From Brachypodius melanocephalos (Eukaryota > Chordata > Aves > Passeriformes > Pycnonotidae), in assembly GCA_013398615.1 (NCBI GenBank), contig VZSR01000514.1, positions 9,458,131 through 9,522,130 of the forward strand: a stretch of 64,000 bases of DNA, read 5' to 3'. Both the position numbers and the translations under genes were made by a program. The first letter of the stretch is position 1; the number at the start of each line of letters is the position of its first letter. Under the pieces are notes generated by a model. The model did no database searches and was not told the DNA's origin. It saw only the letters and a program-made list of their open reading frames with translations. Below, in pieces: positions 24,701 through 38,272 of this stretch.

Positions 24701-26054
24701 CAGCTGAACTCAAATAAATAGCTAGTCCTGTCCAGTCTCCATTTGTGAAAAGTCTCTTGATCTATTTCTATTGAAAAAGAAGTATCAATTATATTTCATG
24801 CAATCTCTTCATTAATCTGGCTGGCTGGAAGTAAAACTTAGTTCCAAAACAGGTCATGTGTTTTGAACATGATTTTAATCTTCCAGGTATCTTTTCAAAG
24901 ACTGCTATCCTTTGATGGATTCTTTGATTTTGCTGATCACTGGACACTTGGTCAATCTGCAGGATAATGAAATTCCTAAAAACTAATGCAGAAATCACAT
25001 TCAGAGCTCTTCTTACAATAATTCACAGAGACTGGAAATAACTTTATTTTCTACACTTGCAAGTCAAACAGGCCTGCTAAAAAGCAATTACAAACTCAAC
25101 ATGCAGGTTCTTGAATTTACTGACACGTGTTAATGCTGGACATGTGTAAACTTCCCATTTCTTTCCAATTAAAACAAAAAATGGCCTTTTTTAGCACTGC
25201 TCACATTTCTTACCACCATCTTATGCTCATTTATCAACAGATGACAGAACAAGGCAACTTTACATTGGAGATGGACTCTCACAAACCAGCTACACAAAAA
25301 CCCCCCTTTTTATAAAATAGTTTGTGCTAAGTTAAATATCTCTAAATTCAGTAATTGTCAATGACAATATATTAAGTAATATTGTAATAGTGGTGAATTT
25401 TCAGCTCCACTGAAGTCACAGGCAAAATTTACAGAACTTCACCCCCTTCCAAAAACAGGGATAGAGGTATCAGTCCTCAAAAATATGCACCAGTTTTCTT
25501 CTAAAATTACACCAGAGTGAGTCAGATCTCAGCAAACCACAGGAGATGAACTCAGTTTCTGAGTTAATCTCAGTGTCGCCTGGTTTTGCTTTTTAATATA
25601 AATCCATATTTGAGTTGAGTGCGAGCCAGGAGCCCAGTCTGCCGTGGTGCTGCAGCCCCAGAGGAGGTCAGAAAGTGAAAACACCATTTCAGATCCACAG
25701 GAAATGGTCATTTACCTCCAGTGCTCACACCAAGGACAGCTTCAAGCTGTGCTCAGTTTTCAGGTTTATACTTCTTTCACTTTCCTTTGACTGCAGTCCT
25801 TAAAAGCTCCCCAAGAGAAGCAGGGCATCAGATAAAAGTCTAATCCAAGGCATATCAGTAACAAATACGGGCACAAAGAGATGGAGCTCTCCAGGAACTC
25901 TCAGAGGGGACATTAAATCTGCTCCCTTGAAATTTAACAGAAACTTTAACTTCTCCAGGAGCTCAGCGAGGCTGTCATTAAATGGCTTTGATAACCTTGA
26001 AGATTTTGCAATTCATGGTGAAATTCCTCAGTGCCTGTTAACTGATTTGATATC
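21751..26054. other. intergenic spacer downstream of ATE1, no feature
   Basis: AT-rich, unique-looking sequence with no recognised exon, RNA or repeat family. If the ATE1 poly(A) site is further left than proposed, part of this may be 3' UTR. Confidence 0.55.
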
Positions 26055-26073
26055 ACATAAAAAGGTTTTCTCA

Positions 26074-26079
26074 TTTATT
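26074..26079 (-). promoter_or_regulatory. candidate ATE1 poly(A) signal AATAAA
   Basis: On the minus strand AATAAA is followed about 15 nt later by TTTTTATGTGAT, a U/GU-rich stretch of the sort expected for the downstream element. It is the first canonical hexamer I find after the stop codon. No transcript evidence is available, so the choice of site is inferred. Confidence 0.3.
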
Positions 26080-27638
26080 TTGGTTGCAAGCCATATGGGC
26101 ATCACCACTTTTCAGCACGTTGTGTAGGCAGCAAACGTTACACTGTCTGACAGACTGGTGTAAGTATTTTCTCCACAGAAAGGAAGGAATTCTTCACAAT
26201 AATCTTCGTGAGGATTATTTAGTGGTTCACCCCATGGCAGGAGGCTGAGGTAAGGCATGGACAAACCAGAAGGTACAGTGCAAAGAAACTTCTCAGTACC
26301 AGGCAACAGATAAACACACACCAGATATGATGCTGACGTGAATGACCATTTCTGCTGCAGATTGGGAGTGGATCAATACTATGCAGCCCAATTAATAAAA
26401 CATAAAATGACTTTTTAAAGTCACTATTGGAGCTCTACTGTCAATAATATTACAATATACACTAATTTCATATCCAACAGATATGGAAAAACAAAGTTAA
26501 ATCTGCATTGCATTTGATTCCCCAAGTTCTTACGTCTGCTCCACATAAAATTAATGATTAATAATATTGGCCAAGTGTTTAAAATTAAATCAATGAATCC
26601 ATGCATGATAGGAGATGTAACCCTCAGAGGGTAAAACTGAATTTGTTTCCTTTCTGGGGGAAAACCACCCATGTATCCTTGAATAAGAATCTTTGTTCAA
26701 AGGCTAACAGGAAACTCCAAGTTGATTCAAGGTAAATACCAGCCCCTGTTATCCAAGAAGATAAGAAACACAAATGCACTGGTAATGTTACAGTGTTGTA
26801 ATACATTACTGAATTATACAACAGTGTTATTTCCCCAAATTCCTGCAACTTATATGACTTAACAGGGACATAGACAATGTTCATATACGAGATAATAAAG
26901 TGCTTTCATAAAAGATCACAACTTCCTGTGTTTCCAACAGAAGTATTTACTAAAATGTTATTAAAGATGTTAACCTGTGAGCTGCTGCACCAGAAACGAA
27001 ACAGTCAGTAAAAAAAAGCTGGAATATGGTATTTAAGTCTTCCTGTACAATTCTGCAGAAAAAAAGCACCTGCAACAAAACCCAGCAGTGGTACCTTTTG
27101 TCTTGTTTTTGTTAGCATAGGTCTGAAATGTGCACTGAGAGCTGCAGGATAAACCTCCCAAGCTCTATTTCACATCAGCCGTGTGCATTGAAATACCCAC
27201 TCTTGTTAGACAAAGGATAAGGCTTATACCAAAAACCACTGTGCCACTTGGCTGCATATCTTTGGTATATTTATAGTGCAACTGTTCTGCTTCTTCTCTG
27301 AAGGGGAAAGTTTTCCAAAGCACTGCATCCCCTGCCACTGAGAACCTACTACGAACTCCTACACTCACTAGGACCTCTGACACCAACTTACTGCTTTAAA
27401 CAAACGAAGAATGTGCAGTGAAAATAATTTCTTCCTGTTTTTTAAACATACTGCTAAAATAAAATTGTGTCATGCTGGAAAGTAATAGCACGTTTCAGTT
27501 CTCTTGCAAGATTTTAGGAGCATATTAATATGAGCACAAATTTCACAGCAATTTTTAACGACAGATATCCAAGGTGCTATTTGAAAACATCTGTAATGTA
27601 ATGATTCTTAATCTAGATTTAGTCAACCTTTGTCTCTT

Positions 27639-27666
27639 AAAAAAAAAAAAAAAAAAGAGAGAGAGA
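27639..27666. repeat. A18 tract followed by (GA)5
   Basis: A mononucleotide A run passes directly into GAGAGAGAGA. It lies within the presumed ATE1 3' UTR, where the transcript would carry (UC)5 followed by U18. Confidence 0.9.
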
Positions 27667-27785
27667 CACCTGTTTTTCATTTTGCTTAGATATTCAGAAT
27701 TATTCATAATGCATAGAAAGGCTAGAACTACTTAATTAAAATATACTGCAAGCGTGTTTTTTTTAAACTGATATTGCTAAAGCCT

Positions 27786-27830
27786 TGTAAGATTTACTGT
27801 CCAGTATAGCCTGTACTGTAAGATTTACTG
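27786..27830. repeat. duplicated 14-mer in presumed ATE1 3' UTR
   Basis: TGTAAGATTTACTG occurs at 27786-27799 and 27817-27830. In the ATE1 transcript sense this reads CAGTAAATCTTACA twice, starting about 146 and 177 nt after the stop codon. Each copy holds AGTAAA, a known weak poly(A) hexamer variant. Confidence 0.8.
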
Positions 27831-27975
27831 GAGTTGGCCTTCACACACAGTACCATGTATTGACACCTGTGCTTCAGCCTGTCTCAGTGGGCACACAAGC
27901 ACACGACTATGGTACAGATCACCCAGGGGCAGTGCAGTGAAATGTGGTGCTGTTGAAATGCCAGCTCACGGGCTT

Positions 27976-28154
27976 TCAGCTCCTGAACAGCAGCATCCTC
28001 TCTGAGCAGGTCTGTCCCACCAGGCTTGCATACTGCTGCACGCTGGCCTCGTCACTCGGGCCCTTCCTCCTCTTCTTGTACACGCTGTAAGGCATCACGG
28101 TTCTCTTGTGGAGCACTCTCACCCTGCCCAGCTCCTTCAGGCGACCTTCATCCA
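27976..28154 (-). CDS. ATE1: ATE1 terminal coding exon with stop codon (partial gene)
   Basis: This minus-strand exon of 179 nt opens with TG, completing a Val codon split after GCA-G of the exon at 41922-42042, and runs 58 further codons to a TGA at 27976-27978. The product ends YASLVGQTCSERMLLFRS, the hallmark ATE1 C-terminus. The acceptor is GTTGCCTCTGCAG. With the previous exon it makes 99 residues, the same length as the mammalian tail as I recall it. The first 15 residues after the junction (VDEGRLKELGRVRVL) are the most divergent part, and a basic run KKRR follows MPYSVY. The exon is GC-rich inside an AT-rich intron landscape, as is common for avian coding exons. No frameshift or premature stop is seen, so the gene looks functional. 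Confidence 0.95.
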
Positions 28155-31100
28155 CTGCAGAGGCAACCAGAGAGCACGAAACTGGTTATTTATGGTGCCC
28201 ACATCACCTTAATTTATGCTTCTACCTTCAATATGACTAATGAAAACAGCATGAAGTGAGGAAAGTCATCTGCAGATGGAAGCTGAGCTGAGCTGCAGAG
28301 TGTTCTTGAATCATGGCTGGGGACAAACACCAGCCTGCAAAGGAACTGTGTCTGCAGTGTGTGGAAAGGTAAATTGTGCATCCCACATTTCTAATGGTGA
28401 TGGACAGCATTTCTGAGAACATCTCTACTGCTGTATTTTAAAATTCACATTCATTTAGTGCTCCTGGAGCCAAAAGTCAAACAGAATTGACCAGCAGAGA
28501 CTTTTCATTACAGAACCCCTCGCAAAATCCACCACACCAGCTGGGACAAATGTATTAAAACCAGCCAGAAGCCTCCAGGCTGTTTCCTCAGGTAAGCATC
28601 AGGCAATAAACCATCTTCCCAGGTGAAACTCCCAGGCCCTCCAGCCCCAATCTGGTTTTCCCTTAGTTGTGCTGGTTTCTGAGTTTCATTCTAAGGGTTA
28701 TATGTCCTTACTTAAGTCTGATCCCTGAGCTCTGGAGATCAACAGAGCAGTGCAAGCACTACCTGGGAGGGTACAACACAATTCCTCTTCACAGACACAC
28801 ACACCACAGTTAAACCTTATTTCCTTCACATACAGACCCCTTGTGACTTAGTTTATCCAGGATCATACACATTAGAGTGTCATTGAATAAGTTAAAACTT
28901 CCTTATTTTTATGAATCCCATTGATGCTCCTACTGCTGAACCATAATGTTATATGGCTGCTGTGTGTCAGAAAAATTTGCACTACAGTGCTAGAAAACTC
29001 TTTAAAGAATCTCAGAGTACATGCCACATATCTGAGGCCACTGTGGGATAAATTAGTAAAATTATTATAAACTAGTGGGAAAAGAAATCTTGGACTTTTC
29101 TGAACTTTAGGTCCAAAAAGTCACTAAGAAGAGTCAACCTGAAATGTGAATTTGAGAATAGAACCATATAAATTCCATATAAAATCCAATAGTAATAGAG
29201 ATGCTTACTGGAATGTCAGTATTTTGGGACATGAACTATGTGAAGACTTCCTTTTTGACCTTCTTTCTGCTTTTAATTAATGCTTCTTTATGTTTTAAAG
29301 GAGGCCATGAAACTCTTCTCTGTGCAAGACATTCTGAAGGACCTGCCCCTGTTCATCCACAGAAATGGCCTGTAAACTTTTTTCTGCTGATTGCCTGAAT
29401 TTAGTATGTGAAACTTAATGAAGGCTGCCTTACCAAGTTTGGAATTACTTCATTACCTTTATCTGTGTTTTGATTCCTGACATGAAAGCACGATGTGTTT
29501 CTTAAGACTTAACTGAGAAAACATGATTTGCAGGAAGAAAATCTGCGTAGTGCTTGCTAAGATTGTGCTTCCCACTAATTATTGTTGGCAATTGCTTTAG
29601 ATAAACACCAAGTCAAAAACAGTTTATGGCTTTCTCTCCCTCTTTGAAATCCATCAGGTTTTTGATGTGTGGCCAACACTTCCCTGATATCCCAATAGGT
29701 TGGTTTTACTACCAGCCCTTCTGCCTCTTCTCTTACATCCTCCTCCTCCTCCCTGAGAGTTCACCAAGGAAAAAATCTGCAAGTTTAGTTCCTGGAGGTG
29801 ACACAAGTGTAAAGTTATTTTAACCTCTTAAATTGGAAAGTTTCTATTTGCTGCACCTCTAGACTGACTCCCAGTGTGTGCCCTGAGATGGATTTAGGCC
29901 AAGCTGAGCCTTCACAGCTCTGTGCCAAAAGCACTTTAGAGCTGTTCCCTACTCACTGTTTGATACTCATTGATTTCAGATTCTCCCAGAGCCTGATACT
30001 GTGGGTGAGTTCATCCTCTGGCTTGCAGTGCTGCTGGCCCCAGATGTGATTTCTCTGAGAGCCTAAAGCTTCTGTACTCTTGATTTCACTGCAGCCTTCC
30101 TGGCTCAGCTGAACTCGGTTCTTGCTGCTCAGCATTTGTGCCCTTCCTCCACTTTGACTTGTTGCCTCCTTGCAATGAAAAATAACATTCCAAATTTCTA
30201 CAGTGATTACTTGTTCTGCCACTGACTCCCCTCAAAATCAAAGCTTTAATAACAAAAATAACTTTCTGTGAAAGTACTTAAAACGTATGTAATTTAAATT
30301 CCATCTGTAAAAAAAACTTTTTACTGAGATGTTAAGTATAAAATAAAGTAATCTCAGGTACATAATTAAGCTTTTAGACATGGCAAATAGGAACTTGTGT
30401 CACCATCATACAAATCTGAAAGTCAAAACTCAGCCACCTTTCAGTTGCTGCTGGTCTGGAGGCAACATCATGGGAATTCAGGAAACTGTTGCCTTTAAAC
30501 ACTATTTAAATATAAGCAGAATAAATTTAAGATAATTTAATGGAAAATAAAAGCAGATTGGGCTCTGGCACACTTTAACAAAGCAGTTACTCTCCCAATA
30601 AGAAAAACTAAATATCTGTTCCTGCTGAGTGGCACATGGTAAAATTTGCTTTGTATTCAAGATGATGCCAACTGAATTCTAACAGGCCCAGCTGATGCTG
30701 GGACACAGCAGCAATCACAATTCAAAACGAGACCAAATGCTTTATTTTAAAAAAAATTCCTGGCTGAAAATAAGAAAAAAACATCCTTTTATTTCCAAGT
30801 TTTAGTGAAGAAATGTTATTTAATGACTTCCCTTTCTGGAAAGACCCTGACTGATCAGATAGTGGAACAGTGTATTAGGGCAATTTTAGTCATTACTGTA
30901 ATTACTGAATACAGTACTGTAACCACTAAAAAGTTTTTAAGAAGTGCTTATTTTTCCTCCTCACACTTTCTCATTTTTCACCTCCTGAGCTGTTGATTTA
31001 CTGTAGTCTACAGAAGAGACAGTGCCATTTGACATAAAAAATATACAAGGTTTCATCCCTTAATTCAGCTACATCTATCAATATAGTCTGGACGGTAGAT

Positions 31101-34100
31101 ACACAAAATACAGAGCAATCAATTATGTAGATTGAAAGTTCCTGTAATTTTAGAGAACTGAGCAACTGCAGCTGCCAACTGAAAATAGAAATATTATCCT
31201 GTAAGTCTCCGAGCTAAAATTCTTGTTGAAAAAATTCTTGTCACTTCTTTATTTTCTCCCCTATATGCCTAAAGCAGTGAATTATTTATGCTGGAGTGGC
31301 CTGTTGAAATTTGAATATAGAAGAGATTTCACTTCTAATTCAACCTTGCCACTGTGACCCCATAAAGACTGCAGAGAGGTGTTAAAATGTTCTGTTCCCA
31401 GCCCCATAGCAGTGTTAAATGGAATCCACATATGGAGGATTTCCTTTCTGAAAACACAAAGCCTATCAGAGACCTTGCTAAGTGCCAGCAGAAAACAAAG
31501 CAAGGAGCAGGAGTGATCCAAAGCCTCTCCATGCACTGGGGTGTCTCGGCAGGCACTGGCCTGAGCTCCTGACCCAGCTCACACATCCACCTTCACCAAA
31601 AGTGCTCAAAGGCAGCCTCAGCCTGCACTCACCCCAAAAAAAGGCTCCCACACTCCAGGGATGAGGAGGGACGTGAGGAGCAGGAAGCCTGACAAGCTCC
31701 TGTACAAGCCAGTCCTCATTTCTTTGCACAACCCAAACCAACTTCCCCCTGAAACTACAAGCTTCCTCCCAAGCCAAAAAAAAAATTTTCAAATGCTGAT
31801 AAGCATTCCTGCTGAAATACCAGCATGAAATAAGGAGTGGTTTCACCTTCTCTATTCACAGCAATAGAAAGCTGGACAGCAGTGTGCATTTTAAAGAAAT
31901 CCAGAATTTCATGGTCGGGATCTTTTTCTTACAGCTCAGGGGTGGATTAGCATTTTTCTAACGTTATTTGGGGAAGCTCATACGCAAAAATTTTTACTCT
32001 TCACATGTATTAACCTTTATTTTTCCTCCCTAACACAAGCTGAAGTGAAAAGCAGCTCCATCTGGTCAGAAAGCTGGGTAAGCATGTGCAAAGCTGGACA
32101 AGGGAGACTTGGAGTGGAGAGTGAGCTCTGCAAGAGCCTGAGAGCCAAGCTCACATTGAAAAAAAGGGCGATGGCTCAAAGTTTCTATAGCAAACTATTA
32201 ATAAATCAGCCTTTTGGGGGTGGCTGAGTTGGGCCATGCTGGTTTTGATCAGCAGTGATGTGGAAGGGCAGCCTGAGCTGCAGCATCCTGGGCTGCTCCT
32301 CTTTAGAGCCATGGCACCTCTGCCTTCCTCCCCTTGGACACACTCCTCACAAACATGACATTTTTAAATTTCTCAGGGGTATAACCTAGAGATGGAAGCA
32401 ATCTAACTTTCCTTTGAAGTGCTTTTTTCCACTTACAGGAAAACAAGTGAAGAAATAATTAAAAGTAAAGTGACAAACGTATTGACTTTCCCGTTTTCTA
32501 AACAGGAGAGAGGACAACTGTCCATTTCCAAAACAACCCACATTAGTCACAGGAAAATATTTCTTATATTTTCTGTACAGAATGGACTCAGAATTAGTAA
32601 GAAGCCTAACTCAGGACTGACATTTCTAACTCACAAAATGAAATGTGGTAGTCCTGCTGAACTCTGAAATTATTCTGTTTCTGATCATAATTTTCCTTAA
32701 ATGCTCCTCATGTCCCTGGAATAATGAAAGCATTTGGCCATATCATTTTGTAATTCTGCATCCATACTACATAGAGAATCTGGATTTTTTCCCCCATCAC
32801 AGCAGGAGAAAACAGTGAAAGAAAGAAAGGAAAAGGCAAAGAACCAACCCTAATTCAAAAACTAAAATATTTAAACCTGTGTCATTAACTGAAACTTGTG
32901 ATTCACTTTGAAAGCAGACATTGAAGGAAACTCACATTATAAATTGAACTGTCATTTTGCTTAAAAATGGAATCTCAAAAGAGTTATTTTTACCTCTAAT
33001 CATTAAATTCACAAAGTATGTACAAAAGTATGAAGATAAACACATGACAACTGCTGCATTTCCAGCCCATGAACATGCTGGGGTTTTGATTTTGTTTCAC
33101 GTTGCTTGTGGTTTTTAATCCTCATTTTTGAAGCACTTAGGATTTGCATATTTTTAAAGATGAACATAATGTTCCTATTTTTACAATCAAAGAAAAAAAA
33201 ATTAAAAATTCCATTTACAGGGACATTGAAAGTTTCATGATACTCGAGCTTTCAAACTAGGTGTGAAAATGATGAAAAGCACCATCCCTCGCTGGTTACA
33301 CTATGGTGATGTTAATTTATATGAGAAACACTACAGCCTTGTTGAAATTTTTTTTAAAGAAAAGCTACATCTGGTTTGCCTGACCTTGTCACAGTTAATG
33401 ATCAATGATTTTAAAACAAAGAAACTGCAAAAGGAAGAAACACATTAACTTTTCAAATTCTACGACTGAAACATAGGCGATATTAATTACTGGAAATCAA
33501 AAATTATTCCACTAGTCAGAAGCCAAATCTTTCTGACCTTTGAATTTCAGTTAATTTCTTACCCAATTTAAAGCATAATTTCTTTTGTTCACCAGCAAAG
33601 TATAGGATATCATCCTCAAAAACAAAAAGGCCAATCAGCAATACCCATTAATAGTTATATTTATATAAAACAGTAAGCTGAAATGTGCTTTTTCTCATAT
33701 TGCTTCTTTCAAACTAGACTCATACATTAAGGAATATAAAGACCCCTATGCCTTAGGGCACAAAAATACTAACTCAAACCAAAATAAGAGTACAGTTAAA
33801 ATGAAGCATAAACAACAACACACAAAAACTCAATGAAAAGAATTCTTAATTAAAACCAGAGAGCACAAGTCACAAAGGAACTACAGTAAAATGCTCAGGA
33901 TATTCTCAATCAGCCAAATCTTTGCAGTTACTCTAAGAAAAAATAGGAACTTTTGAAACCACTGTTCAAAAAGAACACGGTTGTAAGTGGAAAAATGCAC
34001 CTTTATCAAAACGTTACCAATGATCCTTAAAACAGGGGAATGAACAGTTTTACAGGTATAGGGATTGGCAAAATGGGCAAAGACAGAAAGTTGCAACGAG

Positions 34101-34159
34101 GGGAAATCCTGAAGGCATCTTCCAACCCAAACTTTTGGGCTTTGTGCCTGAACTCCTCC

Positions 34160-34290
34160 AAGTGGTTTACGACGTGGAGCTGCACGCCGAGGAGGGGCAG
34201 GCGGATCGCTCGCCCTGCTGTGCCACGGAAACAATAACTCATTGTGCTGGGACTCCCGTTATTCCTGGGGTAAACACCAGCAGGGGCCGG
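34160..34290. other. CpG-rich patch in ATE1 last intron
   Basis: A short run of CpGs (TTTACGACGTGGAGCTGCAC, GCCGAGGAGGGGCAGGCGGA, TCGCTCGCCC) in otherwise AT-rich intron. Frames are open on both strands across it (65-117 codons), but I recognise no protein. Confidence 0.5.
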
Positions 34291-34562
34291 TGGAAAACGT
34301 TTCCTCTACATGCAGAACTCACAGCAGCTCAGGGGCTCAGCTGGGATCCACAGCTTCTGCCTTACCTGGAAACAATCCCTGTCTGCGCCGCCCAGCACTG
34401 AAATCCGACTGGACACGCTTGAAGAAGATGCACATAAAACCATATGCATAAAATTCCCAGCTTATTTGAGGAGCTCTCATATAATACAATCATTCTAGCC
34501 TACCTCAATCTGTTATCCTGAAAAAAGGTGACTGGAAAATGTCTACTGAAGGGCAGGATTTA

Positions 34563-34664
34563 AATCATAGAACCACAGAATCATTCAGGTTGGAAAAGCC
34601 TTGTAAGACCATCAAGTCCATCCATTAATCCAGCACTACCAAAGCCACTAATCCATGTCGAAGT
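34563..34664 (-). mobile_element. CR1 LINE 3' fragment inside ATE1 intron
   Basis: AATCATAGAACCACAGAATC, then CAGGTTGGAAAAGCCTTGTA, CATCAAGTCCATCCATTAAT and CCAGCACTACCAAAGCCACT. This is the same subfamily as the copy at 17276 and in the same orientation as ATE1. About 100 bp, 5'-truncated. Confidence 0.88.
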
Positions 34665-35532
34665 TAGAGTTCCAAAACAATGGGAAGAAAACAGGGAAAA
34701 AATCTGAAGGAATGAAAGAACTAAATACTATTTATTAAAATATTTGAAGAGCATAGAAGTGAATGCGGCAGAAGAGGATCTTTCAAAAAGAAAGGCAAAG
34801 TCCTCATTAAGACTGATATGTGAGGAGGAAAAAAACCAGAGATGAGAGTCAAACTGAGAACTACAAATGCAAACATCTCCATGAAATAGGAAAAATTGAA
34901 GCAATTGGCAGTAGCTTATCAGCCAAATAAATCAGATTACAGCAGTCAATTTGCTGGCTAAATTAATTAAAACATGGAACCAATTACATTCCACGTGAGG
35001 GGCTGGGATGACGTCACCAGAGCAGGGAGTGAATGAGGATCATTCCAGAAGGTCTGACCCTGGCACAGGTTTCCCTGGTGGATGTTGGAGTGTGGCTCAG
35101 CACATGCCTGTGGTGTCCTTTCCATGGCTGCTCTGTGCCTGGGCCTAATTACAGCTGTTAACTTTTATCACATTTGGAAACCAGTCCCACACGCTCATTG
35201 TCCTCAGCACGAAATAAATCTGCACGATCGCTCTACATGTCTCACATTATTGAACTTTTAATTCCTGCTCTTGTGCTCCTAACACCTTCTGCCTATGGAA
35301 AATTATTTCAACAGGATTTGGCAGTCCTTGTCCTTCTCCATATTCCTCTGAATCTTCACACCGCCCCCCAAAAAAAGCAGAATTATTCTGCTGGAAAATC
35401 AAATATCACAATGCTCAAAAGGTGCAACAGTATCTTGAGCACAAACCCATCTAAGAATCATCTTTTCAATGCAAAGAGAAGTGAAATATGCCAAGATACC
35501 TTTATTTTTCAAGGGGAGCCCTCCAAAAAAAG

Positions 35533-35550
35533 AAAAAAAAAAAAAAAAAA
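35533..35550. repeat. poly(A) tract (18)
   Basis: Uninterrupted A run in the ATE1 intron, preceded by another A7-G run. No AATAAA lies just upstream, so there is no sign that it is a retroposed tail. Confidence 0.9.
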
Positions 35551-38272
35551 GAGGTCATTTCAAAATGCGTCCATTTGTTTCACAATCTCTATGATGGTCA
35601 TCTTAGATTAACATGTTTTTGAGAATTTTGCAGCCCAAGCCAAAGGTTTCATGAACCACACCAGAAGTCAGACAATTGTGCTGCTCGAGAGGCACTGGTT
35701 TGGTCTGCTACGTATATGTTCAAAGCAGATATATTTAGAATATCAATAAATCCAAACTTTAAAATCACAAGTATTTATTAAAGTTTGCATTTTCTAACTT
35801 ACACACCAATTTATGCCATGGCAGTTGCTCAGGACCCACAAATTAAGCGAATAACATTTCCTTTGTATTACAGAAGCACTGCATGTGAGGCTAAACCCCC
35901 ACACCAGTCATTTCAATTTAATCCAAACATAGTAAAATGTGAGGGGAAAATGTGCCTGGCTACACCTTATTGGCATTACCTTCATTGTTTAAACATCTTG
36001 TACACTCAAGGATCACACTGGATTTAGAAAGATGCATTCTGATGGCTCTAAGTGTTCATTAACTTAATTAGAAACAGATAGAAACTTGTAAGATGTGTCT
36101 GTTCTAGAGAAACTGCTAGAAAGAACAGGGATGTCTGTCTTTTTCTTGTTTACAGAATTCAAATTTATTACCTATAGCTGTGATAATAGTGGGAAGTTCT
36201 AGTTTGTGATATATCAGAGCGTATTTAAACTGTTTCCCAACTCTCTGAAATACACAACACTATTTAAAAAATAAATTATAAGCAGCAGTTGTTTTAGAGC
36301 AAAGCAGCAATTTCTCCCAAATCAGATGATTGCAGAGTTCTAAACAATTGGTTTAATGTTTTCCATCTGTGATAGTTTCGCGACCACATTTTCATCGTCT
36401 CAAGAAGTTCAGCGCATTTATCCTTGTAAACATTAATCTACATCACACCACCCTTATAAACATTAACATATCCTCTCTTTGCATTAATCCCTCTGCCTAC
36501 ATTCATCCTACAGGGAGACAGCCCTTTGCCAGGGACTTGAACTCTGAGACGTGACCAAATGGCAACCACAGCTCACTTTCAGGACACAAATATGTGATCG
36601 TGGCTTTTCCGTCAACAGAAAGAACAAGACCAGTATCACGTTAATATACTAAAATTTTTAAATACATTGTAAAAATTAAACAGTCTCTGTACTGGATGGG
36701 AAAAAAGAAAGTCGACAAAATTTGTGTACACAAGTCAACACAACACTTGGGTTCACATACACAATAAATATAAAACCTGTTTGAAATACTCTTCAATAAC
36801 AAGCTGCACTAAAAAATTGTACGTAAAATAAAATATTTTAAAAACACAACACTAGAAATTATAATTATTGAAATAGTTGGGACAAATTCTTTTTATAGTG
36901 GAAGCATTATGCACAAAAACACATATTTAAAATAAACAGTTTTGTATATCTGCCTGCAGATTTCTGGTTTGATTTAAGTTTTATTTACTAGAACTAATAA
37001 CATTCAGTTGCTTGCAAGAAGCATTAAGATACATAATGCAATCACTACTAAGAAGATTCAGAAGTTGTTAAATAATGGGATTTTTATTTTCATTTTACTA
37101 CTCTAGCTTACTATGAGCAGCAGAATAGACAAAAATACACAGAAAGATGTTTTTCTAAAGAAACAGTTTTTCACCTAAAAGCTTTAAAAATCTGGTAAAA
37201 ACATGTAATACAAGTTGTAAGATTAGTACAGAGAAAGACTGGAAATCTGAAGTCATTTTCTGTAGTTCAGTAACTCAAAAACGAGTGATCTGCTATGAAC
37301 TCTGGAGGTATTACATGGAATGGGTTTTCTACAGAGTGATTCTTGTGAGTGTGAAGTGAGGATTTTCTGACCTCTCCATAGCTGTGTGGTGCTCCAGGAC
37401 TTTCTCCTGAGAAGGGGAGCTCAGGCACTGATTTTAGCATTGGTTTGGTTTTAAGTTTTCATTCTGAGGGTTAAGGCTTGCACATGAACACGAGGCAGTT
37501 TCAAAGGCTTTTTTGGATGTCAGCATCTGTCCTTTGTGCAGCCACAGCCTGATCACTGCAAAGCACAGAACAGACAAATCCTCTCCTCTGGATTCCACTG
37601 CCTATCCTCACTTTGGCTCACACCAGCTGCAAACAGCCTAAAGCCTGAGTTCCTCTAAGGACTTCCACTCTGCTGGAAGAAGAAAGAAGATTTTACTGCT
37701 GTGCAGAGGTGGCAGATGCAAAGTCTGGTCTGCAGCAAGGAGTGGAAGGTGGCTTTGTAATCCTCTAAGTCGTTTGGCTTTGTAATCTCTTTAGGTGGTG
37801 TATCCAAGTAACAGCCTCCCTTATTCACCTCTACAAGTATCTAGCAACATGCTCAAATTTCAATCCTATCATCCCTTATTTTTGCTATTGTCAAGCCCTT
37901 CTTCTCATTGTTCTATCTCTATGAACTACTACAAAATTCTGTCTTTTGTCCATGTCTCTGCCAGCTACCCTGATCACATCAGAGATCCTCACTTCTAAAG
38001 CTTCCCTCACTCTGCTTCACTCCATCTTCATTCCTGCAGGCAGCAATCTCAGTTCTACCTCTCACTATAGGATTCTATCCCAGACAAATTTATGTTTTGA
38101 AGGAAACTGCTTTGTGTCTCCATATTCTTAATTTCTCCTACAACTCTCACACTGTAAAAGATTTCTCCACTCTGAAAGAGAGTGGAACTGAACTCTGAAA
38201 CACAACTAAGCAACTTCCTTAGATCCCTTTCTTTGAAACTCTCCTTCACTGTGATGTTTACAAAAAGGTCAG

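Larger units (their letters stand above)
26055..27975 (-). other. ATE1: presumed ATE1 3' UTR
   Basis: The region directly follows the ATE1 TGA on the minus strand. The extent is a guess: the first AATAAA downstream on that strand is at 26074-26079, giving about 1.9 kb. The segment is AT-rich and free of recognisable repeats apart from an A18-(GA)5 tract at 27639-27666 and a duplicated 14-mer at 27786 and 27817. A much shorter UTR ending near 27790 is possible through AGTAAA-type signals in that 14-mer. Confidence 0.4.
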
